From positions 1 to 12,051 of the forward strand of contig JBEAXP010000195.1 in assembly GCA_041159745.1 (NCBI GenBank): a stretch of DNA of 12,051 bases. The letters run 5' to 3'. Below, piece by piece: positions 1 through 7,222 of this stretch; within the stretch, counting starts at the first letter, position 1, and each line of letters starts with the position of its first letter. The notes under the pieces were generated by a model. It was not told the origin of the DNA. It ran no database searches and worked only from the letters and a program-made list of their open reading frames with translations. Origin of the DNA: Casp-actino8 sp041159745 (GTDB taxonomy: Bacteria; Actinomycetota; Acidimicrobiia; Acidimicrobiales; Ilumatobacteraceae). A program made the position numbers and the translations under genes.

Positions 1-7
1 AAGGGGG

Positions 8-1495
8 TCAGGTGCCGCAGAAGGTGGCGTAGCCCTCGGTGTATTCGGCCGGCGCCGGCTCCGCATACCGCGTCATCCGCGCGTCATCCTCGAAACGCTC
101 CGTGAACGGATCGGCCAACACGTCGAGCAAAGTCGACATCACCGAAAGGTCGCCCTGAGTTGCCGCCGCCAACGCTTCCTCCACCAAGTGGTTCCGAGGA
201 ACGTAAACCGGATTGACCGCGTCCATACCTTCGGCCACCGCGGTTGCACTTCCGCTCACGCGGGCCCGCCAGCGCGGCATCCACGTGAGCAGGTCCATCC
301 GGTTGGGGAACAGTGCGTCGAGTCGGGACGAGTCGCCGCGCAGCGAACGCGACAGCGCTCGGAAGAACGACGTGAAGTCGACACGCTCGGTGTGGAGAAG
401 AGCCAAGAGGTCGTTGACGATCTCGACGTCGCCCTCGTGCGCGCCATCGAACCCGAGCTTCGCGCGCATCCCTGCCAACCAATACCCGTGGAATCTCTCG
501 TTGAACGACACCAATACTTCGGTCGCCACTTTGACGGCCTGGTCGGTGTCGTCATCGAACAAGGGAACGATCGCCTCGGCCAGCCGTGCCAGATTCCACT
601 GTCCGATCATCGGCTGATTTCCGTACGCATATCGACCTTGATGGTCGATCGACGAGAACACCGTCTCTGGATTGAACGCATCCATGAACGCGCACGGCCC
701 GTAGTCGATCGTCTCGCCCGAGATGGTCATGTTGTCGGTGTTCATGACACCGTGGATGAATCCGATGTTCATCCAACGCGCGATGAGGGCGGCCTGAGTG
801 TCGACCACGCGTTCGTAGAACGCGAGATACGGATTGCTCGCTCCGGCGACCTCGGGGTAGTGGCGCGTGATCGCGTAATCGGCGAGGCGCTTCAGAAGAT
901 CGCGATCGTGCATCGTCGCCGCGTACTGGAACGTGCCGACGCGCAAGTGACTCGACGCCACGCGAGTGAGAACCGCACCCGGGAGCAACGATTCGCGGGC
1001 GATGGACTCTCCGGTGGCCACCACCGAGAGCGCGCGCGTCGTGGGGACACCGAGAGCGTGCATCGCCTCGCCCATGATGAACTCGCGCAGCATCGGGCCG
1101 ATGGCCGCTTTGCCGTCGCCTCCGCGGGCGAACGGTGTGCGCCCCGAGCCCTTCAAGTGGATGTCGCGACGCCGACCGTGAACGTCGATCAACTCACCGA
1201 GAAGCAGTGCGCGTCCGTCTCCGAGACGCGGGGAGAAACCGCCGAACTGGTGGCCGCTGTAGGCCTGGGCGATCGGCTCGGCGCCCTCCGGCACCACGTT
1301 GCCGACGAGTACCGCCACGCCCTCGGGGGAGCGAAGGAAGGTCGAGTCGAGCCCGAGTTCGTCGGCCAGCTCTTCGTTGAACGCGAGCAATCTCGGATCG
1401 GCCACGACATTGGCCCGCCACGGTTCGTACAGGCCGGTCAACTCGCGCACGTAGGTGTTGTCGAACGCGAAGTGTGATCGCTCGACGGTCGTCAT
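8..1495 (-). CDS. selO: Protein adenylyltransferase SelO (YdiU/UPF0061 family)
   Basis: This gene encodes a complete 495-residue protein, close to the roughly 480 residues usual for bacterial SelO/YdiU. SelO has a protein-kinase fold with inverted ATP binding and transfers AMP to Ser, Thr or Tyr of target proteins; it is linked to redox stress in other bacteria. Visible family blocks are the SGHQFGGFSPRLGDGRA segment (residues 80-96), the nucleotide-binding KGSGRTPF with Lys115 (115-122), the GDGKAAIGPMLREF block (126-139), the catalytic-loop-like HGVMNTDN (248-255, metal ligand Asn255) and DYGP (264-267, the DFG-like Asp264). The C-terminus ends in FCGT, keeping the conserved cysteine near the end. 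The ATG start is supported by the N-terminal FDNTYVREL motif of the family and by a TAGCCT box six bases upstream with no Shine-Dalgarno sequence. It is transcribed alone, divergent from the DUF1185 gene. The family call is very secure; its targets are unknown. Confidence 0.97.
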   Translation of the reverse strand: MTTVERSHFAFDNTYVRELTGLYEPWRANVVADPRLLAFNEELADELGLDSTFLRSPEGVAVLVGNVVPEGAEPIAQAYSGHQFGGFSPRLGDGRALLLGELIDVHGRRRDIHLKGSGRTPFARGGDGKAAIGPMLREFIMGEAMHALGVPTTRALSVVATGESIARESLLPGAVLTRVASSHLRVGTFQYAATMHDRDLLKRLADYAITRHYPEVAGASNPYLAFYERVVDTQAALIARWMNIGFIHGVMNTDNMTISGETIDYGPCAFMDAFNPETVFSSIDHQGRYAYGNQPMIGQWNLARLAEAIVPLFDDDTDQAVKVATEVLVSFNERFHGYWLAGMRAKLGFDGAHEGDVEIVNDLLALLHTERVDFTSFFRALSRSLRGDSSRLDALFPNRMDLLTWMPRWRARVSGSATAVAEGMDAVNPVYVPRNHLVEEALAAATQGDLSVMSTLLDVLADPFTERFEDDARMTRYAEPAPAEYTEGYATFCGT

Positions 1496-1501
1496 GAAGT
1501 C

Positions 1502-1507
1502 AGGCTA
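1502..1507 (-). promoter_or_regulatory. Putative -10 box of selO (leaderless)
   Basis: On the minus strand TAGCCT fits the actinobacterial TANNNT -10 pattern. It is followed by six bases (GACTTC) and then the selO ATG, so transcription would start at or next to the start codon. No Shine-Dalgarno-like sequence precedes the ATG. No convincing -35 box is visible. Confidence 0.5.
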
Positions 1508-1509
1508 CG

Positions 1510-1521
1510 GCGAGGCCTCGC
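1510..1521. repeat. 12-bp perfect palindrome in the selO promoter
   Basis: GCGAGGCCTCGC is its own reverse complement. It lies three bases upstream of the selO -10 box, where a repressor or architectural protein could sit. A palindrome of this length can occur by chance in GC-rich DNA, so operator function is only a possibility. Confidence 0.4.
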
Positions 1522-1587
1522 GGAGTGCGTTACCGATGATGATCGACCGAGTGGCAGAATCGGCCTCGTCGTCGGCGACTCCGACGC

Positions 1588-1593
1588 AGGGGG
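1588..1593 (+). promoter_or_regulatory. Ribosome binding site for the DUF1185 gene
   Basis: AGGGGG ends five bases before the ATG at 1599. It decides the start: an upstream in-frame ATG at 1455 would lie inside selO and lacks this signal, and the 48 residues it would add do not resemble the family. Confidence 0.7.
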
Positions 1594-1598
1594 TTCTC

Positions 1599-2183
1599 AT
1601 GCTGTTCACAGTCCGCAAGATCGTCACCGTGGTGGAGGAGATCCATCACGACCTCGGACCGGCGCCCGATCGTCCGGCTGTCAAAGGCGCGGTGGCGGCC
1701 GTCGTGACCAATCCGTACGTCGGCAAGTACGTCGCCGATCTCTCGCCCGCCGCCGACGAACTCCGCGCACTCGGCGAGCGGCTCGGCAACATCTTGATCG
1801 GCCACCTCGGAGGCGACCCGTCGGCAATCGATGGTTACGGCAAGGGAACCATCGTCGGTTCGGCTGGCGAGATCGAACACGGCGCGATGTGGCACATTCC
1901 CGGTGGCGGTGGCATGCGCGCGGCTCTCGGCAAGGGCACGGCGATCGTTCCGTCCACCAAGAAGGTGGCCGGTGTCGGTGCCCGACTCGACGTACCGATC
2001 ACTCATCTCGAATGGAGCTACGTGGGAAGTCATTACGACGCGATCGAAGTCGGAGTTCCCGATGGACCGAAGCCCGATGAAATGGTGGTGATTCTCGCCA
2101 TGGCCATCGGTGGTCGCGTTCACGCTCGTCTGGCCGGTGGCTTCACTCTGGCCGACCGCGGCAAGCCCGGGGTGCCGGCATGA
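1599..2183 (+). CDS. DUF1185 / AA_synth family protein, function unknown
   Basis: The product is 194 residues. It matches the AA_synth (DUF1185) family, often labelled 'amino acid synthesis family protein' without an experimentally settled function. Recognisable family blocks are the N-terminal VRKIVTVVEEIHHDLG (5-20), AVVTNPYVGKY (34-44), YGKGTIVGSAGEIEHGA (80-96), the glycine-rich PGGGGMRAALGKGTAIVPSTKK (101-122), and the SHYDAIEVGVPDGPKPDEMVV block (144-164). No signal peptide or membrane segment is seen, so it should be cytosolic. The start is chosen from the AGGGGG ribosome site. The stop codon overlaps the next gene's start as ATGA, so the two are translationally coupled and probably work on one pathway. 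The family assignment is firm; no reaction is proposed. Confidence 0.88.
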   Translation: MLFTVRKIVTVVEEIHHDLGPAPDRPAVKGAVAAVVTNPYVGKYVADLSPAADELRALGERLGNILIGHLGGDPSAIDGYGKGTIVGSAGEIEHGAMWHIPGGGGMRAALGKGTAIVPSTKKVAGVGARLDVPITHLEWSYVGSHYDAIEVGVPDGPKPDEMVVILAMAIGGRVHARLAGGFTLADRGKPGVPA

Positions 2184-3049
2184 GCCGCTCGGTCGCCGTG
2201 ATCGGTATCGGCCGCATGGGGTGGCACATCGCCGCCCATCTCGTGGCCAAGGGACATCGAGTCGCGGTGTGCGACGCCGTCGCGGGAATGGCCGATCGCT
2301 TCGCCGCCGAGGTGGGTGGGCGAGCCGCCGGATCGCCGGCGGAGGCGGCCCGTGATGCCGACGTCGTCATCACGTCGCTTCCGGCCGATCGCGAACTGTT
2401 CGCGGTGGCCGACGAGATCGCATCGTCGGTGGGAGCGGGCCGGGTGTGGATCGATCACTCCACCACGTCGGCTCACGCCGCACGCGCCGTGGCATCACGC
2501 GTCGCGACGATCGGCGGATCATTCCTCGATGCTCCGGTATCGGGCGGAGTCGACGGAGCGCGCAAGGGGACTCTCACGGTGATGGCCGGTGGCGATCAGA
2601 AGGCGTTCGACGATGTCGAAGAAGTCATGGCCTCGTACGCGGCACGGATCACGTTGATGGGCGATTCCGGGGCCGGTCAGATCACGAAGATGACGAACCA
2701 GATCTGTGTGGTCGGCCTGTGTCAAGCGCTCGCCGAAGGTCTCGATTTCGCCGAGAGCGCCGGCCTCGACGTCACGAAGGTGATCCATGTGATGCTTCAG
2801 GGATCCTCGGCATCGTGGCAGATGGCCAATCGCGCCGAGAAGATGCTCGCAGGCGAGTACGACTATGGCTTCTCGACGACGCTCATGCGCAAGGACATCG
2901 GACTCGTGCTCGAAGAAGCCGAGGCCATGAACATTCCGCTCCCGGTCACGGCGATGGTGGGCCAGATGCTGGCCGAAGTGACCGCGATGGGCGGTGCGCA
3001 GTGGGACTGGTGCAGCCTCATGGAGCGTCAGCGTCGCCGACGCGCGTGA
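2180..3049 (+). CDS. NAD(P)-dependent beta-hydroxyacid dehydrogenase (3-hydroxyisobutyrate dehydrogenase family)
   Basis: A complete 289-residue protein of the 6-phosphogluconate dehydrogenase-like beta-hydroxyacid dehydrogenase family. Members reversibly oxidise short beta-hydroxyacids (3-hydroxyisobutyrate, tartronate semialdehyde/glycerate) or reduce related substrates such as glyoxylate. The Rossmann dinucleotide motif GIGRMG is at 9-14, the substrate-binding DAPVSGG at 117-123, and the catalytic-lysine block GAGQITKMTNQ with Lys170 and Asn173 at 164-174. The conserved FSTTLMRKD segment with Lys238 and Asp239 closes the active site. An acidic residue after beta-2 (Asp32) would favour NAD, but this is weak evidence. 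The ATG overlaps the DUF1185 stop (ATGA). It converges with the dioxygenase gene, with three bases between stop codons. The exact substrate cannot be read from sequence. Confidence 0.92.
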   Translation: MSRSVAVIGIGRMGWHIAAHLVAKGHRVAVCDAVAGMADRFAAEVGGRAAGSPAEAARDADVVITSLPADRELFAVADEIASSVGAGRVWIDHSTTSAHAARAVASRVATIGGSFLDAPVSGGVDGARKGTLTVMAGGDQKAFDDVEEVMASYAARITLMGDSGAGQITKMTNQICVVGLCQALAEGLDFAESAGLDVTKVIHVMLQGSSASWQMANRAEKMLAGEYDYGFSTTLMRKDIGLVLEEAEAMNIPLPVTAMVGQMLAEVTAMGGAQWDWCSLMERQRRRRA

Positions 3050-3052
3050 GCG

Positions 3053-3826
3053 TCACTCGACGACGTAACTCGTCATCGAGAGCGAACCCATCGAGCACCC
3101 CTCCACCAGCGTTCTCGCGCCGCGTCCCGCGGCGACGGCGGCACCGGCGATGTACAGCAACGGTATGAAGTGATCGGGTGTGGGAACCGCGAGCGAAAAC
3201 GCATCGTGTTCGACCAGATCGGTGATCGATGCGGGATCGCTCGTCATGATGGCTCGTGCAGCATCGTCGAAGCTGCGCGCCCAGTCGAAACCGTCGTCGG
3301 GCCGATTCCAGGCCAGTCGTCCGAGATTGTGCACCACGTTGCCGCTGCCGAGCACCAGGATGCCCGCATCCTGTAACGACGCGAGGCCGGCACCGATCGC
3401 CACGTGGTCGGCGAACGATTTGGTCGCATCGATCGACAACTGCACGACTGGAATATCGGCGGCCGGGAACATGTGGGCCAGGACCGACCACGTGCCGTGG
3501 TCGATTCCCCAACTGTCGGCATCGAGACCGACCCAAGTGGGAGCGAGCGCGTCGACCACTTCGCGGGCGATCGCACCGGATCCCGGACACGGATAGTCGA
3601 ACGCGAACAACTCGTCGGGGAATCCGAAGAAGTCGTGGATGGTGCGAGGCTTCTCCATCGCGGTGACGGCGGTCGCGTTGATGTACCAGTGAGCCGACAC
3701 CGTGACGATGGCCCGCGGAGTGGACAGGGTGGCGGCGAACTCGCGCCAATGAGTGGTGAAGCGGTTCGACTCGAGGGCGTTCATGGGACTGCCATGACCG
3801 ATGAAGACGGCGGGCTGTCGAGTCAT
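3053..3826 (-). CDS. LigB-type extradiol dioxygenase, 4,5-DOPA dioxygenase (YgiD/DODA) family
   Basis: The product is 257 residues, typical for the class III extradiol, DODA/YgiD-like family. Members cleave catechol rings, for example L-DOPA to betalamic acid precursors, using a mononuclear metal. The metal-site histidines of the family are present: His11 in GHGSPMNAL, His46 in VSAHWY and His219 in TPDHFIPLL, plus His110 in GIDHGTW and His166 in NVVHNL. The C-terminal EGCSMGSLSMTSY block is also characteristic. No signal peptide is visible. The start is the ATG at 3826 because it overlaps the MFS stop as ATGA and the family N-terminus begins here; the same frame extends further upstream but is unrelated sequence over the MFS gene. 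It is second in a two-gene operon with an exporter. The true substrate is unknown; the family name rests on homology, not on a pathway. Confidence 0.92.
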   Translation of the reverse strand: MTRQPAVFIGHGSPMNALESNRFTTHWREFAATLSTPRAIVTVSAHWYINATAVTAMEKPRTIHDFFGFPDELFAFDYPCPGSGAIAREVVDALAPTWVGLDADSWGIDHGTWSVLAHMFPAADIPVVQLSIDATKSFADHVAIGAGLASLQDAGILVLGSGNVVHNLGRLAWNRPDDGFDWARSFDDAARAIMTSDPASITDLVEHDAFSLAVPTPDHFIPLLYIAGAAVAAGRGARTLVEGCSMGSLSMTSYVVE

Positions 3827-5058
3827 GCGGGCGAAACCTTGCGGGTGGTCCGAAGTATGAGGACCGTGGCCAACGCGAAGAAGCCGGTCGACCAGGCCGC
3901 GAACGAACGCACGGTTCCGTCGAAGGTGGAGTTGGCGACGCCTCCGAGGAGAGCGCCGCCGGCCGTCGTGATGGTGGTGATGACCGAGGATGCGGTACCG
4001 GCGATGTGGGGAAGAGGTGTCATGGCCGCCGTGTTGGCGAGCGGCCCGAGGCCCTGGGCGACCGGGATCAACAAAGAGAGCGTGATCGAGAAGATCCAGA
4101 AGTTGGGCTTGCCGCCGTTGGTGAACGAAACCGTGACGAAGGCGATGGCCGACGCCGAACCGAAATGCACCGAGCGACGAAGGTGTCGGTAGAGGCCGAC
4201 GTTCTTCACGCGGCGCGCGTTGTTGAGCGAGTTCAAGGCGAAGAACACGCCGAGTACTCCGAAGAACACGGGGAAGAGGTCGCCCCGCTCGTACACGTCC
4301 TCCATGATCACCTCGGATGCTCCGAGATACGCGGTGAGGATCGCGTAGGTGAACATGTTGGCGAACATGAACGACAGAGTCGTTCGATTGCGGAAGACCT
4401 CGCGGCTGGCCTCGCCGACGGCTCGCCACGTGAACGGACGGCGTCGTTCGACCGGCAGAGTTTCGGGCAGACGAAGCGCCCACACGGCCATGAGAATCGC
4501 GATCACCACGGGGGCGACGAAAACCGATCGCCACGGGAAGATCTCGATGAGTCCGGCGCCGATGGCCGGGGCGATGATCGGGACGATCAGGAACACCGCC
4601 ATGATGAACGACATCAGTCGCGCCATCACGTCGCCTTCGAAGCGATCGCGCACCATCGCGTTGGTGAGCGTGCGCGGCCCGGCGGCGCCGATTCCCCACA
4701 CGAAGCGGGCCGCGATGAGAAGCGGCCACGAACTCGCGAGCGCCGACAGCAATCCACCGATGATGTAGAGGCCGAGGCTCGCGAACAGCATCGGTCGCCG
4801 GCCGAAACGATCGGATGCCGGGCCGAAGAGCCACGGGCCGACCGCGATGCCCAGGAAGAACACGGTGATGACCCAGGTGACGTGCGTCGAGTCGGACGGC
4901 ATCGAGAATGCTCGACGAACTTCGGGGAAGGCCGGCAGGACCAAGTCGATGGCGATCGCGATGAGAGCCATGAACACCGTGACCTGGGCCATGAACTCGC
5001 GTCGACCGGCTTCGGCGCGCATCGAATTGCGCGGACCCACTGATTCGGTTGCGGTCAC
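3823..5058 (-). CDS. MFS drug:proton antiporter, DHA1 / Bcr-CflA type
   Basis: A complete 411-residue, 12-helix major facilitator protein. It resembles the Bcr/CflA subgroup, which exports drugs and small metabolites in exchange for protons. Helix 1 carries the AIAIDLVLPAFPEV segment (35-47), with the membrane aspartate at 38 that is typical of this subgroup. MFS motif A, GPASDRFGRRPM, is at 79-90 in the helix 2-3 loop, and ARFVWGIGAAGPR (117-129) matches the helix 4 region. The GTG at 5058 is preferred because TACTCT lies six bases upstream, consistent with leaderless transcription; an ATG at 5022 (Met13) is an alternative. The stop overlaps the start of the dioxygenase gene, suggesting that the pump exports the substrate or product of that enzyme. 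It is divergent from prfC across 53 bases. Substrate unknown. Confidence 0.92.
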   Translation of the reverse strand: MTATESVGPRNSMRAEAGRREFMAQVTVFMALIAIAIDLVLPAFPEVRRAFSMPSDSTHVTWVITVFFLGIAVGPWLFGPASDRFGRRPMLFASLGLYIIGGLLSALASSWPLLIAARFVWGIGAAGPRTLTNAMVRDRFEGDVMARLMSFIMAVFLIVPIIAPAIGAGLIEIFPWRSVFVAPVVIAILMAVWALRLPETLPVERRRPFTWRAVGEASREVFRNRTTLSFMFANMFTYAILTAYLGASEVIMEDVYERGDLFPVFFGVLGVFFALNSLNNARRVKNVGLYRHLRRSVHFGSASAIAFVTVSFTNGGKPNFWIFSITLSLLIPVAQGLGPLANTAAMTPLPHIAGTASSVITTITTAGGALLGGVANSTFDGTVRSFAAWSTGFFALATVLILRTTRKVSPA

Positions 5059-5064
5059 GAAACG

Positions 5065-5070
5065 AGAGTA
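5065..5070 (-). promoter_or_regulatory. Putative -10 box of the MFS-dioxygenase operon (leaderless)
   Basis: The minus strand reads TACTCT, then six bases, then the GTG start. There is no Shine-Dalgarno sequence in the leader and no clear -35 box. An 8-bp palindrome GAGCGCTC (5077-5084) lies between this box and the divergent prfC promoter. Confidence 0.5.
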
Positions 5071-5096
5071 GACCGTGAGCGCTCGAAGCCAGTCGG

Positions 5097-5102
5097 TAGA
5101 TT
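5097..5102 (+). promoter_or_regulatory. Putative -10 box of prfC
   Basis: TAGATT fits TANNNT and is followed by nine bases and the GTG start codon of prfC. Transcription would begin within about three bases of the start codon, and no Shine-Dalgarno sequence is present. Spacing is slightly longer than at selO, the MFS gene and modA, and the -35 region is poor. Confidence 0.4.
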
Positions 5103-5111
5103 CACTTCTCT

Positions 5112-6701
5112 GTGTCTGAAGTCGTCGATGTTCGTGCCGAGGCGGCCAGGCGCCGCACCATCGCGATCATCAGCCATCCCGACGCCGGCAAGACCACGCT
5201 GACCGAGAAGTTCTTGCTCTACGCCGGCGCCATTCAGGAAGCCGGTGCCGTGCACGCGCGAGGCGACCGTCGTGGCGCGACATCCGACTGGATGGAGCTC
5301 GAACGCCAGCGCGGAATCTCGATCTCGTCGGCTGTTCTTCAGTTCCCGTACCGCGATCACGTGTTCAACCTTCTCGACACCCCGGGCCACCGCGACTTCT
5401 CCGAGGACACGTACCGAGTGCTCGCGGCCGTCGACGCGGTCATCATGGTGCTCGACACCGCCAAGGGCATCGAATCCCAGACACTCAAGTTGTTCCAGGT
5501 GTGTCGCACGCGTCGTCTGCCGGTGGTCACGTTCTTCAACAAGTACGACCGCGCCGGTCGCGATCCACTCGAACTGCTCGACGAAGTGGAAGAGCAGATC
5601 GGCCTTCGCCCGACCCCGGTCACCTGGCCGGTGGGCATTCCCGGTGACTTCCGCGGAGTGATCGATCGTCGCAACGGCGAATACATCCGATTCACGCGCA
5701 CGGCTCGGGGTGCTTCCTTGGCTCCCGAGGAGTTCGTGAGTCGTGAACAGGCGGCGGTCGACGAAGGTGACGCCTGGAAGGTCGCGGTCGACGGCTGCGG
5801 TCTTCTCGACGCGATCGGCGCCGATGTCGACGAGCCGTCGTTCCTCGCCGGCGAGTCCACGCCGGTGTACGTGGGCTCGGCGCTCACCAACTTCGGTGTG
5901 CGCATGCTGCTCGATGCCGTGGTCGATTACGCACCGCCGCCGTCACCGCGTCTCGACGTGAACGGCGAGGGCCGTCCGATCGATTCACCATTCGCCGCGT
6001 TCGTGTTCAAGGTGCAGGCCAACATGGATCCGAACCACCGTGACCGGTTGGCCTTCGCGCGCGTGTGCTCGGGCGAGTTCGAACGGTCGATGGACGTCAC
6101 CAACACCCGAACCGGCAAACCGGTGGGAACCAAATACGCCACCACGGCGTTCGGTGCCGAGCGCGAGACGATCGAGCGCGCTTACCCGGGCGACATCATC
6201 GGTCTCATCAACGCCGCCGGTCTGCAGATCGGCGACACGCTGTACGCCGGTCCCCGTGTGGAATTCCCGGGCGTGCCGCGTTTCGAACCCGAGGTGTTCG
6301 CCACCGCGCGTCCGGTCGACACGGGCAAGTACAAGCAGTTCCGCAAAGGCTTGTCGCAGCTCGACGAGGAAGGTGTCGTGCAGGTGCTGCGAGATCCCGA
6401 CATGGGTGATGCCGACCCCGTCCTCGCCGCCGTCGGTCAACTGCAGTTCGAGGTGTTCGCGCATCGCCTCGAACACGAGTTCAACGCTCCGAGTCGCATC
6501 GAGCCGGCCGGCTACCAAGCCATCCGCCTCACCGACGAGGAATCGGTCGAACGCCTGCGCCGCATCGGCGGCATCCGAATCCTGAAGCGGGGCGACGGCG
6601 AACTCGTCGCACTCTTCGAGAATCGCTACCGCTTGCAGCGTCTGATGAGCGATGAACCCGAACTGACCCTCCGACCCATCCTGGCCGGCGTCGAGAACTG
6701 A
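5112..6701 (+). CDS. prfC: Peptide chain release factor 3 (RF3)
   Basis: A 529-residue translational GTPase, the same length as E. coli RF3. It acts on the ribosome to recycle RF1/RF2 after peptide release. The GTPase motifs are clear: the P-loop SHPDAGKTT (21-29), a switch I region containing GATSDWMELERQRGISI, DTPGH for switch II, and NKYD in place of the commoner NKLD for guanine recognition. RF3-specific signatures include ISHPDAGKTTLTEK at the N-terminus, QFRKGLSQLDEEGVVQ and the GQLQFEVFAHRLEHEF block towards the C-terminus, which separate it from EF-G and TetM-like proteins. The GTG at 5112 is chosen because SEVVDVRAEAARRRTIAIISHPD aligns with the family start. It stands alone, divergent from the MFS operon and meeting the padR-like gene tail to tail with two bases between stops. 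RF3 is patchily distributed among bacteria. Confidence 0.96.
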   Translation: MSEVVDVRAEAARRRTIAIISHPDAGKTTLTEKFLLYAGAIQEAGAVHARGDRRGATSDWMELERQRGISISSAVLQFPYRDHVFNLLDTPGHRDFSEDTYRVLAAVDAVIMVLDTAKGIESQTLKLFQVCRTRRLPVVTFFNKYDRAGRDPLELLDEVEEQIGLRPTPVTWPVGIPGDFRGVIDRRNGEYIRFTRTARGASLAPEEFVSREQAAVDEGDAWKVAVDGCGLLDAIGADVDEPSFLAGESTPVYVGSALTNFGVRMLLDAVVDYAPPPSPRLDVNGEGRPIDSPFAAFVFKVQANMDPNHRDRLAFARVCSGEFERSMDVTNTRTGKPVGTKYATTAFGAERETIERAYPGDIIGLINAAGLQIGDTLYAGPRVEFPGVPRFEPEVFATARPVDTGKYKQFRKGLSQLDEEGVVQVLRDPDMGDADPVLAAVGQLQFEVFAHRLEHEFNAPSRIEPAGYQAIRLTDEESVERLRRIGGIRILKRGDGELVALFENRYRLQRLMSDEPELTLRPILAGVEN

Positions 6702-6703
6702 TC

Positions 6704-7222
6704 TCAGCCGAGTCGGTTCAGAAAACGACGTGCGGCTTCGGCCGACTCGATGCGCCAGATGGTGACGACGTCGTCCCGGTCGACCGACTTCTCGAGACCG
6801 CGGATGATTCCGTCCACGATTCGCCGCTGCTCCTTCAGCATCGGCGATTGCTCGACTCCGATCTGGCGCCCGATCTCGAGTTTGAGCAATAGCTCGCTGC
6901 GGAGATCGCGAAGGTGCGGAACGGGCAGTCCGAGCCAGGCATGGAGGGCGGCGCGCCCGGATCGAGTGATGCGCAGCACGGTGCGCTGTCCGCCGGCGAT
7001 ACCCGGTTCCTCGCCGCGGGTCTCGATGTACCCGCGTCCGATGAGTTGATCGATCGCGCGATAGGTGAGGGGTCGCGACAGCGACCAGATTCGACCAAGA
7101 TCGCCGGTCGGGGCCAGGCGGGTGGCCACCGCGAAACCATGGCTCGGCTTCTCGGCGATCACGCCGAGACAGGCCCACTCGCCGAGGAGGAGTTCGCTCG
7201 AACTGCGCGAGGCTCGGCTCAC
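6704..7222 (-). CDS. PadR-family transcriptional regulator, last gene of the modABC operon
   Basis: This 172-residue protein has an N-terminal winged helix (about 10-95) and a C-terminal helical dimerisation part (about 100-172). The PadR pattern is visible: LLLGEWACLGVIAEKPSHGFAV (11-32), then LSRPLTYRAIDQLIGRGYIE (48-67) as recognition helix and start of the wing, followed by a glycine-rich wing and RITRSGRAALHAWL (84-97). The GTG start overlaps the modC stop as GTGA, and GGAG lies about ten bases upstream. It is therefore cotranscribed and coupled with the molybdate transporter genes. Regulators placed at the end of a transport operon often control that operon; that it binds the inverted repeat at modA and senses molybdate or tungstate is inference. 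PadR is not the classical molybdate regulator family (ModE). Confidence 0.85.
   Translation of the reverse strand: MSRASRSSSELLLGEWACLGVIAEKPSHGFAVATRLAPTGDLGRIWSLSRPLTYRAIDQLIGRGYIETRGEEPGIAGGQRTVLRITRSGRAALHAWLGLPVPHLRDLRSELLLKLEIGRQIGVEQSPMLKEQRRIVDGIIRGLEKSVDRDDVVTIWRIESAEAARRFLNRLG

Noticed and set aside
188..1477. A 429-codon open frame on the plus strand antisense to selO
   Set aside because: Its translation is rich in Arg, His and Val with no recognisable domain, while the opposite strand encodes a full SelO with all motifs. Long antisense frames are expected in GC-rich genes.
3031..3043. GCGTC-GCC-GACGC hairpin at the end of the dehydrogenase gene read as a terminator
   Set aside because: The arms are only five bases, it lies within coding sequence and no T-run follows.
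3827..4834. Possible N-terminal extension of the dioxygenase into a 593-residue protein
   Set aside because: The extension is an arginine/histidine-rich shadow of the MFS gene. The ATG at 3826 fits the family start and overlaps the MFS stop.
4006..5043. A 345-codon open frame on the plus strand opposite the MFS gene
   Set aside because: The translation is highly charged, low-complexity Arg/Glu/Asp/His sequence typical of an antisense shadow of a membrane protein gene.
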